Below are positions 36,379-44,958 of a DNA stretch of 64,000 bases, in pieces. A model generated the notes under the pieces. That model had not been told where the DNA came from, did not search any database, and saw nothing but the letters and a program-made list of their open reading frames with translations. This DNA is from Ignavibacteriota bacterium (lineage in GTDB: Bacteria; Bacteroidota; Ignavibacteria; UBA10030; SZUA-254), in NCBI GenBank assembly GCA_016212665.1, contig JACREZ010000023.1, positions 1 to 64,000 on the forward strand. The letters run 5' to 3'. A program made the translations under genes and the position numbers. Position 1 is the first letter of the stretch. Each line of letters begins with the position of its first letter.

Positions 36379-36594
36379 ATGGATACTCAAACAACACCTA
36401 AAAATCAAGCGATGAATATTATTCGCTCGCTTCCTGATGATTGTTCGATGGAAGATATTCAATATCATCTCTATGTCCGGGAAAAAGTTGAAGCAGGTAT
36501 CAAGGCAATTGATAATGAACCTCTCTTCACACAGGAAGAAGCAGAGAAAAAAGTCAGTGAATGGCTCGGGTCGTTTGGACAACCCCGGCGTTAG
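36379..36594 (+). CDS. Antitoxin of a ParE/RelE-type module
   Basis: 71 aa, acidic. N-terminal helical segment AMNIIRSLPDDCSMEDIQYHLYVREKVEAGIKAI, then an EEAEKKVSEWL tail, as in short antitoxins encoded before ParE toxins. It overlaps the toxin gene by 34 bp. It has no recognisable DNA-binding domain beyond the helical region. Confidence 0.75.
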   Translation: MDTQTTPKNQAMNIIRSLPDDCSMEDIQYHLYVREKVEAGIKAIDNEPLFTQEEAEKKVSEWLGSFGQPRR

Positions 36595-36875
36595 CCGATG
36601 TTCAACAGATTATTGAGTACATTTCCAATGATTCTCAATTCTATGCAGAACGGGTCGGGACTCGAATAGTACAGGCACCACGGAGACTAAAACAATTTCC
36701 ATTATCCGGTCGCATTGTCCCTGAATTTTCTGACAACAATATCAGAGAAATTATTTACGGCGCATACCGAATCATCTATCAGACTAGAGAAGATGTATGT
36801 TGTATTGTTGCAGTTATTCACGGAAGCAGGAACTTACTACTCCATGTTAATCCCGATGATTGGGTATTACAATAG
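36561..36875 (+). CDS. ParE/RelE-family toxin
   Basis: 104 aa. Family features are VVWTTPALADVQQIIEYI at the N-terminus, RLKQFPLSGRIVPEF and a YRIIYQ...VAVIHGSRNLL C-terminal region, which together are typical of ParE/RelE toxins with the core beta sheet and a basic Arg. Type II TA toxin that targets gyrase or mRNA; the group is not resolved here. Confidence 0.88.
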   Translation: MARVVWTTPALADVQQIIEYISNDSQFYAERVGTRIVQAPRRLKQFPLSGRIVPEFSDNNIREIIYGAYRIIYQTREDVCCIVAVIHGSRNLLLHVNPDDWVLQ

Positions 36876-36898
36876 TTCTGTAAAAATAATTGTCGTAA

Positions 36899-37330
36899 TT
36901 AATCATCTTCACGCTTCCCCTTTCTTAGTTTTTTAATAGTACTTCTCTTCTTTTTTTCCTCAAGCCGTTTCTCTTTCGCTTCTGCCGAGGGTTTTGTTTT
37001 GATACGCTTCTTTCTTTTCGCGAGTGCGTGTTTCATCAGTTGAACAAACTTCTTCGTCGCTTCTTCCCTGTTTTTGTTTTGCGTTCGATGTTCCTGTGAG
37101 ACGACGTGAAGCACTCCTTCAGAATCAATTCGGGATTCGAGACGATGAAGAACTCTCTGCCGTTCTTCATCAGAGAGATTTGGCGATTGGAGAACATCAA
37201 ACAGCAACTCCACTTTCGTTTCGACTTTGTTGACGTTCTGCCCGCCTCGTCCGCCACTTCGTGCAAAACGAAACGTCAACTCCGAAGACGGAATGGAAAC
37301 GGTGTGTGTGATGGTAAGTGGTTCAGTCAT
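36899..37330 (-). CDS. arfB: Ribosome-rescue peptidyl-tRNA hydrolase ArfB
   Basis: 143 aa. Contains the release-factor RF-1 domain motif RSGGRGGQNVNKVETKVEL, with GGQ at residues 29-31, and a basic C-terminal tail (AKRKKRIKTKPSAEAKEKRLEEKKKR) that enters the empty mRNA channel. The short length and lack of codon-recognition domains separate it from RF1/RF2. Confidence 0.9.
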   Translation of the reverse strand: MTEPLTITHTVSIPSSELTFRFARSGGRGGQNVNKVETKVELLFDVLQSPNLSDEERQRVLHRLESRIDSEGVLHVVSQEHRTQNKNREEATKKFVQLMKHALAKRKKRIKTKPSAEAKEKRLEEKKKRSTIKKLRKGKREDD

Positions 37331-37482
37331 GACGATTCAAACATACAAAATTTTGAACAAATGAACGATGACCAATCCCGAAACACACAAAAACTCGAAA
37401 AGAACAGTCAATCAAAAGCGAACTGAAAACCGAGATTATCTCGTTTGTTTCTTCGTCCTCCATTTCATACTTTAGGAGAGTT

Positions 37483-38154
37483 ATGAAACACAAAACGCTT
37501 CTCATTCTTCTGATTTCCCTAATATGCTCGGTTGATGCGCTTGCACAGGGTGTGGTCAACAGTTCGTTCAAAATCGCACGACTCAAGTTCAATGGCGGCG
37601 GCGATTGGTACAACGACCCGCAGGAGGAAGTGGAACTCCTCAACTACGTCCGCACACACACAAACATTGATGTTGACCCGAAATATGAGTTCGTCGAAAT
37701 TATGAGCGATAAGTTTTTTACGTACCCGTTTATCTTCGTTACCGGGCATGGAAACATCACGTTCTCCGATATTGAAGCGCAACGCGTGCGAACATATCTC
37801 GAGCGGGGCGGCTTCATGTACGTGGACGATGACTATGAATTAGACAAAGCGTTCCGCCGGGAAATCAAAAAAGTCTTTCCCGAACAAGAGTTAACCGAGT
37901 TACCGTTTTCCTTCGGGTTGTATCATGCGCAGTTCGATTTCCCCAACGGTCCGCCGAAGACACACGAGCATGATGGCAAACCGCCACAGGGATTCGGGCT
38001 GTTCCATAACGAACGGCTCGTCCTCTATTATACGTATGAATCAAATCCAAGCGACGGCTGGAATCCACCGGAAGTTCACGGTACAACTCCGGAGAAACGG
38101 GAAGAAGCGCTTCGGTTCGGAACAAATATTGTCGTTTGGGCGTTGACACATTGA
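37483..38154 (+). CDS. DUF4159 exported protein
   Basis: 223 aa with signal peptide MKHKTLLILLISLICSVDALAQ. ARLKFNGGGDWYNDPQEEVELLNYV, PFIFVTGHGNITFSDIEAQRVRTYLERGGFMYVDDDY and the C-terminal EKREEALRFGTNIVVWALTH are typical of DUF4159 proteins, which have a Rossmann-like fold and unknown function. Elsewhere this family sits near MoxR/DUF58 (Bat aerotolerance) genes; here it sits near a DUF4175 protein. Confidence 0.85.
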   Translation: MKHKTLLILLISLICSVDALAQGVVNSSFKIARLKFNGGGDWYNDPQEEVELLNYVRTHTNIDVDPKYEFVEIMSDKFFTYPFIFVTGHGNITFSDIEAQRVRTYLERGGFMYVDDDYELDKAFRREIKKVFPEQELTELPFSFGLYHAQFDFPNGPPKTHEHDGKPPQGFGLFHNERLVLYYTYESNPSDGWNPPEVHGTTPEKREEALRFGTNIVVWALTH

Positions 38155-38156
38155 CT

Positions 38157-38192
38157 TTGATTTCGGATTGCGAATTGCCAATTTCGGATTAA
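38157..38192. repeat. Copy of the GATTTCGGATTG repeat
   Basis: GATTTCGGATTGCGAATTGC followed by CAATTTCGGATTAA recapitulates the word-like segment at 3137-3170. It fills the gap between the DUF4159 and YgiT-like genes. Confidence 0.6.
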
Positions 38193-38198
38193 TTATTT

Positions 38199-38411
38199 AT
38201 GAAATGTATTCACTGCAATGGAACATTGAAAAAGAAAACGGCGCCTTATCATGTTGACCGAAACGGGTATCACCTGATTTTGGATACTCTTCCTGCATGG
38301 GTGTGTAGTCAATGCGGCGAACATTTTTTTGAAGAAAAAGAAGTGGACTCAATTCAGGAAGCAGTACGAACATTAGATAGTCGTTTGTCAAAGTTTGCAA
38401 AGTCTGCATAA
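38199..38411 (+). CDS. YgiT-type zinc-finger protein (orphan antitoxin-like)
   Basis: 70 aa. Two CxxC pairs (CIHC at residues 3-6 and CSQC at 36-39) form the YgiT/MqsA-type N-terminal zinc finger, with the AWVCSQCGEHFFEEKEVDSIQEAVRTL tail. There is no helix-turn-helix domain and no MqsR- or DUF4258-type toxin gene next to it, so it is an orphan or a stand-alone variant. Confidence 0.7.
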   Translation: MKCIHCNGTLKKKTAPYHVDRNGYHLILDTLPAWVCSQCGEHFFEEKEVDSIQEAVRTLDSRLSKFAKSA

Positions 38412-38419
38412 GAAATCAT

Positions 38420-41400
38420 ATGAACCATCAATCAAATTTCTACAACGAAATACTTCAACGTCTTTCCGGCGTGCGGATGAAGGAACATCGGCTCGCGTTG
38501 TTTTACGGAACGCTTGTTACACTGTTGATATTTCTGTCGTCATTTCTCTCCGTCGTTGTTCTTGAACAACTGTTTTCATTCGAGACAACAGGCAGAACTA
38601 TTCTTGTTTCTATTTTCTCGTTGCTTGTTCTCGGCGCAGTCGGGTTGTTTGTCGCGCCTTCCATTCTCCGGCTGCTTGGCGTGTTGAAATCGGAAGAGAA
38701 TCATGCGACGGCAATTAAAGTTGGAAAACATTTTCCGCACATCCACGACCGGTTGATTGATGCGCTTCAAATGTATGAACGCAGAAGCGGTCTTGAGCAG
38801 TATTATTCTCTCAGTTTGATTGATGCTTCGTTCAACGATTTATACACGGCAATTCAATCGCTCGATTTTCGCGAGGCGGTGAGCGATGCACGCGTCCGGA
38901 AAATCAGGAAGGTTGCCATCTATGGCGTTGCGCTTTTCATGCTCGTGTTCGTTGTTTCGCCTTCGGGGTTTCTTGATTCGTTCTACCGGCTTTCGCATTT
39001 CAATACTTCATTCGCCGCGTCGCTCCCGATTCAATTTATTATTGAGCCGGGAAATCTTGAAGTCGTGCGGGGCGAGAATGTTCCCGTTACGATTCGCACG
39101 AGCGGAAAACCGGTGAAATCAATCGAACTCCTCACAAAAGGGGAAGGGCAAACCGACTTCGATAAGCAAACGCTGAACATCGGAAGTGATGGAACATTTC
39201 AAACAGAATTGAAGAGCATCAAAACCTCGACCGAGTATTTTGCAAGTGCGGATGAAGTGGCAAGTGAGAAATTTAAAATTTCCGTGCTTGACCGTCCGCT
39301 CATTCGCACGTTTCAGTTCACCGTAACGCCGCCTGCCTACACGCGCATTCCACCCAACGTGCTTGATGAAAACACGGGCGACCTCAGCGTCTATCCCGGA
39401 ACAAATGTTGACCTCAAACTTCTCACAAGCAAAGAAGTTGAATCGGCAACACTCATGTTTCATGATTCGACAACGCTTGCACTTTCGGTTCAGGAAAAAG
39501 AAGCAACCGGGCATTTCATCGTCAAGCAAAATCGCTCGTACCATATTCTGCTGACCGATAACAGCGGCTTGCACAACAGTGACCCGATTGAATACACGAT
39601 TCGGACCATCCCCGATGAATATCCGACAGTCGAAATCATTCAACCGGGAAAAAATACTGACCTGAACGAAAGTATGTCGCTCAATCTTTTCATCAACATC
39701 AAAGATGATTTCGGATTTTCACGGCTCCGGCTTGCACACAAATTGGCGCACTCGAAATACGAACAACCGCCGGAAGAATTTTCTTTTATTGATTTGCCGT
39801 TGACGCGCCCGCATCAAACCGCATCGGAAGTTCCGTATCAATGGAATCTCTCGCAACTCAATCTCGTGCCGGAAGATGTCGTCGCGTACTATGTCGAAGT
39901 GTTTGATAATGATAACATCAGCGGACCGAAATCGGGAAGGAGTGAATTGTATTTGATTCGCTTCCCGTCACTCGAAGAAGTCTTCAGCGATGTTTCAGAA
40001 AGTCATCAGCAGTCGTTTGAATCCATGCAGAGCGTCGCGAAGGAAACCGAGCAGTTATCGAAAGATATCGAACAACTGCAACGCGAAATGAAAAAGCCGA
40101 ACAAGAACGATTGGCAGATGCAGAAAAAAGCAGACGAGATGGTGAAGCGGTATGAGGCGATGAAGCAGAAGATGGAAGAGACATCTCAAAAAATGAATGA
40201 GATGGTGAACAAGATGGAAGAGAACAAATTGCTTTCGGAGAAGACGCTTGAAAAATATTCCGAGATGCAGAAATTGTTAGACCAACTTCGCTCACCCGAA
40301 CTGATGGAAGCGTTGAAGAAACTTCAGGAGAAGATGAAGGGTCAGCAGTTGAACGAGGAGCAACAGAAGCAGGCAATGGACCAACTCAAAGCAAATGAAG
40401 ACGCGTTCCGGAAAGCATTGGAGCGAATGATTGAACTGCTGAAGCGAGTCCACATCGAACAAAAGATTGATGAACTTGTGAAGCGCACTCAGGAAATGCT
40501 GAAACAACAGGAACAACTGCAACAGCAAACATCACAAACAAAACAGGGTGACAAGCAAAAGCAAAACGAACTTGCACAGAAACAGCAGGACATGAAAAAG
40601 CAAGCGGAGGATTTGCAGAAAGAAGCCTCCGACCTGACGAAGAAGATGGAAGAGTTTCCGAAAGAGATGCCGCTCAACGAAATGAAAAAAGCAGAGCAGA
40701 ACATGCAACAGAAGAACACACCCTCGAAAATGCAGAAGTCTTCTCAACAAATGCAGTCGGGCGATATGGAGGGCTCACAGGAAAGTCAGGAACAGGCAGA
40801 GGAGGACATGAAGGAATTTCATGAGCAGATGAAGCAGGTGCAGAACTCGCTTCAGAGTAAACAACAACAACAAATCGTGAACGAGTTGAAAAAGCAGTTG
40901 GATAATGTCGTCGAACTTTCGAAGCGTCAGGAGGAATTAAAGAATCAGACGCAGGGACTCGACCCGAATTCACAACGGTTCCGCGAGAACACGCAACAGC
41001 AAAGCGACATCATGCAAGACCTTAACAACGTTGCCAACGCTATGGGTGAGTTGGGGAAGAAAACATTCGCAGTCAGCCCGGAGATGGGAAAAGAACTTGG
41101 CAACGCAATGAAACAAATGAATGATGCGATGGGGCAAATGGAAAACCGAAATCCCGGAGGCGCAGGACAAAAGCAGGGCGAAGGAATGGGCGCACTCAAC
41201 CGCGCCGCAATGATGATGCAAAATACACTTAACGGAATGATGAAGGGGGGTAAGGGCGGAGGCGGCATGGGAATGGCGGGATTGATGAGTCAACTCGGAC
41301 AAATGGCGGGAGGACAAAGCGGACTCAATCAGGAGACACAGCAGGCAGCCGGTTCGCAGGGACAGGGTGGAATATCGGGCGAACAGGCGGCAGAGTATCA

Positions 41401-41833
41401 GCGACTCGGCGGACAACAAGCCGCGCTGAGAAAATCGCTGGAACAACTTGCACAGGAAGCGAAGAACGCGGGTGAGTTCAGCAAACTGCTTGGTGATTTA
41501 GACCGCGTTGCACAGGAGATGCAGGAAGTGCAAACCGACCTTGAACAGGGGGATGTCAATCCGGCAACACTGCAAAAGCAAGAACGCATTCTCTCCCGTT
41601 TGCTTGATTCACAACGTTCAATGCGGGAAAAAGATTTTGAGAAACGTCGCCGCTCGGAAGCGGGAAAAAATCAACAACGGCAAAGCCCGACTGACATTGA
41701 CTTCACCACGCAGGAAGGAAAAAATAAACTGCGCGAAGAACTTCTGAAAGTGCTGGAAGGAAAATACTCGAAGGACTACGAGAATTTGATTCGGAAGTAT
41801 TTTGAAGAATTAGAAAAGGAAGAGATACACTAA
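38420..41833 (+). CDS. DUF4175-like large coiled-coil membrane protein
   Basis: 1137 aa. Three membrane helices in the first ~180 residues, Ig-like/periplasmic domains to ~residue 520, then a very long Gln/Lys/Met-rich coiled coil (about 520-900), a Gly/Met-rich segment (about 950-1000) and a C-terminal coiled region. The layout matches DUF4175 proteins of Bacteroidota. It starts 8 bp after the YgiT-like gene. Function unknown; scale and topology suggest an envelope scaffold. Low complexity makes start and internal boundaries hard to judge, but the frame is uninterrupted. Confidence 0.75.
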   Translation: MNHQSNFYNEILQRLSGVRMKEHRLALFYGTLVTLLIFLSSFLSVVVLEQLFSFETTGRTILVSIFSLLVLGAVGLFVAPSILRLLGVLKSEENHATAIKVGKHFPHIHDRLIDALQMYERRSGLEQYYSLSLIDASFNDLYTAIQSLDFREAVSDARVRKIRKVAIYGVALFMLVFVVSPSGFLDSFYRLSHFNTSFAASLPIQFIIEPGNLEVVRGENVPVTIRTSGKPVKSIELLTKGEGQTDFDKQTLNIGSDGTFQTELKSIKTSTEYFASADEVASEKFKISVLDRPLIRTFQFTVTPPAYTRIPPNVLDENTGDLSVYPGTNVDLKLLTSKEVESATLMFHDSTTLALSVQEKEATGHFIVKQNRSYHILLTDNSGLHNSDPIEYTIRTIPDEYPTVEIIQPGKNTDLNESMSLNLFINIKDDFGFSRLRLAHKLAHSKYEQPPEEFSFIDLPLTRPHQTASEVPYQWNLSQLNLVPEDVVAYYVEVFDNDNISGPKSGRSELYLIRFPSLEEVFSDVSESHQQSFESMQSVAKETEQLSKDIEQLQREMKKPNKNDWQMQKKADEMVKRYEAMKQKMEETSQKMNEMVNKMEENKLLSEKTLEKYSEMQKLLDQLRSPELMEALKKLQEKMKGQQLNEEQQKQAMDQLKANEDAFRKALERMIELLKRVHIEQKIDELVKRTQEMLKQQEQLQQQTSQTKQGDKQKQNELAQKQQDMKKQAEDLQKEASDLTKKMEEFPKEMPLNEMKKAEQNMQQKNTPSKMQKSSQQMQSGDMEGSQESQEQAEEDMKEFHEQMKQVQNSLQSKQQQQIVNELKKQLDNVVELSKRQEELKNQTQGLDPNSQRFRENTQQQSDIMQDLNNVANAMGELGKKTFAVSPEMGKELGNAMKQMNDAMGQMENRNPGGAGQKQGEGMGALNRAAMMMQNTLNGMMKGGKGGGGMGMAGLMSQLGQMAGGQSGLNQETQQAAGSQGQGGISGEQAAEYQRLGGQQAALRKSLEQLAQEAKNAGEFSKLLGDLDRVAQEMQEVQTDLEQGDVNPATLQKQERILSRLLDSQRSMREKDFEKRRRSEAGKNQQRQSPTDIDFTTQEGKNKLREELLKVLEGKYSKDYENLIRKYFEELEKEEIH

Positions 41834-41915
41834 GAGTGTTGTCGGGGTACAATATCCCGATGTCAGTTTCTCAGACAAGAGGTAGTATGTACTTCCACTG
41901 AAATGATAAGGGTGT

Positions 41916-42584
41916 TCAACCATGTGTTGGACTCTTTACCTTTGAAGTAAGCCAGCGCGCCATGTCGTTTAAACTCTCCTCGCTGATTTGATGCATCATT
42001 GGATATTCTTTGTATGTCAAATCCGCGTTTGCTTGTTCGAATAATAATCTTGCACGTTGTCCCATCGAAACGGGAATAATCGGGTCGTGTGTTCCATGTG
42101 CAACGAAGAAAGAAGTTCCGCTCAGGTTGTTCCACTGAAAAGTCAGTTCGGTTTCTTCCGGGATGTAACCGCTGTTGGCAATCACTCCGGCAATTTCGTG
42201 CGGACGAGTCAACGCAAGCGAGTAGGACATCATCGTTCCCATGCTGAAACCGAGAAGGAACAAGTTTGATTCATCAACAGGATAATGCTTTTTACAATCA
42301 GCAACGAATTGAGTGAGCCGCTTGTAACTTTCTACAAACATCTTCGGTTCCGGTCGTCCTACTTCGAGAATATCGTACCACGTAAATCCTCCTCCGTATT
42401 GAAACGGATACGGCGCTCGTGCGCTGATGACCAAAAACCGTTCATCAAGATAGTCTGCGAGTCCGAACAAATCATATTCATCCGCTCCTCTGCCATGAAG
42501 CATGATAAGTGTTGGAAATTTAGTATCGACCGGTTTGCGCGGTTCTTGAATGATGTGAACAAGTGATGATTGAAGTGCTTTCAT
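41916..42584 (-). CDS. Carboxylesterase/phospholipase family hydrolase (MhqD-like)
   Basis: 222 aa. Oxyanion motif MLHGRGADEYDLFGLADYL, nucleophile elbow GFSMG, acid in VAHGTHDPIIPV and His in MMHQIS. This is the abhydrolase_2 group that includes Bacillus MhqD. It lies downstream of, and on the same strand as, a ring-cleaving-dioxygenase-type gene (43775-42717), as in the mhq quinone-resistance operons. Confidence 0.87.
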   Translation of the reverse strand: MKALQSSLVHIIQEPRKPVDTKFPTLIMLHGRGADEYDLFGLADYLDERFLVISARAPYPFQYGGGFTWYDILEVGRPEPKMFVESYKRLTQFVADCKKHYPVDESNLFLLGFSMGTMMSYSLALTRPHEIAGVIANSGYIPEETELTFQWNNLSGTSFFVAHGTHDPIIPVSMGQRARLLFEQANADLTYKEYPMMHQISEESLNDMARWLTSKVKSPTHG

Positions 42585-42716
42585 TTCGGATTTCGTTTTT
42601 GTGATTTCGCCCGCCTGCCGAAGTCACGCTTACGGGACGGTGCGCAGGGATTCAAAATTGGTCTTGAGTCAAAAAAATGACTTTTGAATAACAAGTAATA
42701 AAGAGCGGATTACGGT

Positions 42717-43775
42717 TCATACAACAAGAGGAGTGATATTTTCTTCAATCTCCTTCCGGCGCGGTTCAAACCACGGAGGAAGTTTTAGATTTTTACCGAG
42801 TTCTTCTTTGCTTTCATCAACCAGGAATCCCGGTTTCAGTGTTGCGATTTCAAGAATATGCCCGTCCGGGTCGGAAAAATAAATAGATTTGAAATAGACA
42901 CGATTCATAACGGGCGAAACATGTAGCCCTGCTTTCAGTAATCTGATTCGCCAGAGAAGTTGTTCTTCTTCATTCTCGACGGCGAACGCGAAGTGATGCG
43001 TCATTCCCGTTCCAAGTTTTCCATAACGCATTTTCTCCGGCGCATATCCGAAATACGTGATGATTGTTCCCGGCGCCCCGTCACCTACTCCGTAATAAAA
43101 ATGAGGCGCGGTCGTGTCGTCGTAGTTTACCGTTCGTTTCACCAAACGCATTCCGAGTGTTTCGGTATAAAATTGTGTCGTTGTTTCAATGTTCGATGCG
43201 ATGGCGGTAATGTGGTGAATGCCTGCAAGTTTCATATCGTTCGTGAGTTCATGGACGGGTTCGTCCCATGTCGTCTGGAAAATCTTCTCTTCATTTCGTC
43301 CGGCTCTCGTTCGCTCCACAGGCGGAGTGATTTGATGCGTTCCCAATTCACCGGCAGATTCATCAACCGTAAACCCCGGAGAGCGAGTTGCAATTTCCAA
43401 AATTAATCCGTCCGGGTCGTTGAAGTAAATAGATTGAAAATATGTTCGGTCGTACGGACCCGAGACCGCAACTCCATGTTCAATCAACCATCGTTTCCAT
43501 TTCAATTGTGCTTCTCGCGACCCGACACATAACGCGAGATGATGTGTCGTCCCGATTCCCCAATTCCCTTTCGGCAGATGCGACCACTCGAAAAATGTGA
43601 GCAATGTTCCGGGCAAAGCGTCATCATCGCCGAAATACAAATGATACGAACCCGGGTCATCGAAATTAACAGTCCGCTTCACGAACCGCAGACCAAGAAC
43701 GTTCGTGTAAAAATTTACAGTTCTTTGCGCATTCGAGCAGATGGCGGTGATATGATGGATACCTAAGATGGACAT
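42717..43775 (-). CDS. Ring-cleaving dioxygenase, two VOC domains (MhqO-like)
   Basis: 352 aa. Two glyoxalase/VOC repeats: GIHHITAICSNAQRTVNFYTNVLGLRFVKRTVNFDD at the start and GIHHITAIASNIETTTQFYTETLGMRLVKRTVNYDD near residue 185, each followed by the metal-binding Glu in DPDGLILEIAT or DPDGHILEIAT. Bacillus homologues (MhqA/E/O) cleave hydroquinones. Probable role: detoxification of quinones or aromatic compounds together with the esterase gene. Confidence 0.88.
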   Translation of the reverse strand: MSILGIHHITAICSNAQRTVNFYTNVLGLRFVKRTVNFDDPGSYHLYFGDDDALPGTLLTFFEWSHLPKGNWGIGTTHHLALCVGSREAQLKWKRWLIEHGVAVSGPYDRTYFQSIYFNDPDGLILEIATRSPGFTVDESAGELGTHQITPPVERTRAGRNEEKIFQTTWDEPVHELTNDMKLAGIHHITAIASNIETTTQFYTETLGMRLVKRTVNYDDTTAPHFYYGVGDGAPGTIITYFGYAPEKMRYGKLGTGMTHHFAFAVENEEEQLLWRIRLLKAGLHVSPVMNRVYFKSIYFSDPDGHILEIATLKPGFLVDESKEELGKNLKLPPWFEPRRKEIEENITPLVV

Positions 43776-43924
43776 TGAATAGTGAATGTTGTTTGTAATG
43801 ATATTCGCTCTAATCTAATAAAAATATATTCTCTAACCAGATTCAACGTTTCAACATTTGTAGAATTAAGAACAACCGTCATAAAGATTCCTGTTTCAAG
43901 GGTGATACTTCACTCATTGTGAAT

Positions 43925-44065
43925 GCCAAACCAAACACTCCGTTTTATCCAATTCCTAACCCACAGCCTTCCCACTTCATTAGTAGTCAATGCAAGTGTA
44001 TCAGAAAAATATTGTCAGAGTGCTGATAATCCTTCAACCGGAAATATGATTCACCGAGCAACTAT
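43925..44065 (-). pseudogene. Decayed 3' fragment of a peptidase-MA paralogue
   Basis: On the minus strand this segment reads LLGESYFRLKDYQ and then, after a frameshift, QYFSDTLALTTNEVGR followed by LWVRNWIKRSVWF. The intact gene at 44959-47253 reads LLGESYFRLKDYQQAKKYFADE with LLLVQNEAGRKRVEDWMKRCEWF at the same place. DNA at 44023-44062 also matches 45088-45127 nearly base for base. It is a remnant of a second, tandem copy. The rest of the 43776-44265 gap shows no gene. Confidence 0.75.
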
Positions 44066-44265
44066 CATCTTGTTCCCAATCTCTGAAAAATTATCAAGCA
44101 TGGAAATGTACAGTCCGACGCACAGCGTTTGTAATACCTTGAGTAACTGACAATCAATGAGATAAACAGAATAAATGATAGCAAAGGATAGTTTAAGAAT
44201 GATGTCGGTGTCATGACATCTGTTTATAACTCGTAGAGTTAGTAAACGTGGGAACAAGAGTAAAA

Positions 44266-44598
44266 TTACAAAAACTCAATGTGGTTTTTCATATCGTCCG
44301 GACTTAACGCCTCAGCAATTAAATGGAGTCCTTCTATTATTTCTCCGATAGTGTGAGGGCGTGTGATATAAACAATGCCTTCATGGCGTGGAGCACTTTT
44401 ATGGAGAACCATAAAATCTTGGTCTTGGGTTACAAGCGTACTTCCAATTTGCGTAGCGTACGCTAATTGTTCATCATCGGTTCGTTGCAACATTCCGGCA
44501 TCACCTGCAGTAAGAACTTCAATGTTCCTTCTCCGCAAACCTTTTGCAATTGCGGTAGCGAGATTTTCATCCAGATAAAATTTAATCTTCAAGCTCAT
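44266..44598 (-). CDS. DUF5615 PIN-like toxin
   Basis: About 110 aa from the ATG at 44598, inside the end of the DUF433 gene; an ATG at 44613 is also possible. IKFYLDENLATAIAKGLRRR gives the first PIN-type Asp, followed by AGDAGMLQRTDDEQLAYA and LVTQDQDFMVLH. It is the usual partner of DUF433 antitoxins. Confidence 0.85.
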   Translation of the reverse strand: MSLKIKFYLDENLATAIAKGLRRRNIEVLTAGDAGMLQRTDDEQLAYATQIGSTLVTQDQDFMVLHKSAPRHEGIVYITRPHTIGEIIEGLHLIAEALSPDDMKNHIEFL

Positions 44599-44893
44599 GA
44601 ACAATCTGAGCAAGTTTTGATGGATTTGTTCTTTTCATCTCTCGCAACAATGCCTCACCCCGCGCCATACTTGCATCAATTTCAGGCTTATGGTCATAAT
44701 AGTACGCCATCGCCGCATAAATATCTGAAAGAGAAATGTTATAGTCGTCAGCGATTTCATCGGCTGTCATCCTAAGCCGGTCATGCCAAATAACAATGTT
44801 TTCAACTGTAATGCGATGTCCGGCAATACGCGGTTTTCCACCACAAATTCCAGGAGTTGTTTCGATATGATTGTTGACGGTTACGTTATCCAT
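44582..44893 (-). CDS. DUF433 antitoxin
   Basis: 103 aa. ETTPGICGGKPRIAGHRITVENIVIWH and MTADEIADDYNISLSDIYAAMAYYYDHKPEID are the DUF433 winged helix-turn-helix signature. It overlaps the DUF5615 toxin gene by 17 bp. Together they form a standard TA pair; the antitoxin is encoded first. Confidence 0.88.
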   Translation of the reverse strand: MDNVTVNNHIETTPGICGGKPRIAGHRITVENIVIWHDRLRMTADEIADDYNISLSDIYAAMAYYYDHKPEIDASMARGEALLREMKRTNPSKLAQIVHELED

Positions 44894-44958
44894 ACAATTT
44901 TCCTTGAGAATGTTTTACTGTGAATAAAGTAATGAATAGGAAAGAAAGATGCAATTGT

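Noticed and set aside
40000-41000. DNA-level tandem repeat in the DUF4175-like gene
   Set aside because: The repetition is codon-level bias of a Gln/Lys/Met coiled coil; no fixed period was found.
42600-42716. Hairpin AGTCA-AAAAAA-TGACT as a terminator of the dioxygenase gene
   Set aside because: The stem is only five base pairs and no clear T tract follows on the minus strand.
43923-44150. Plus-strand 75-codon frame
   Set aside because: Better explained as the antisense of a decayed minus-strand paralogue.
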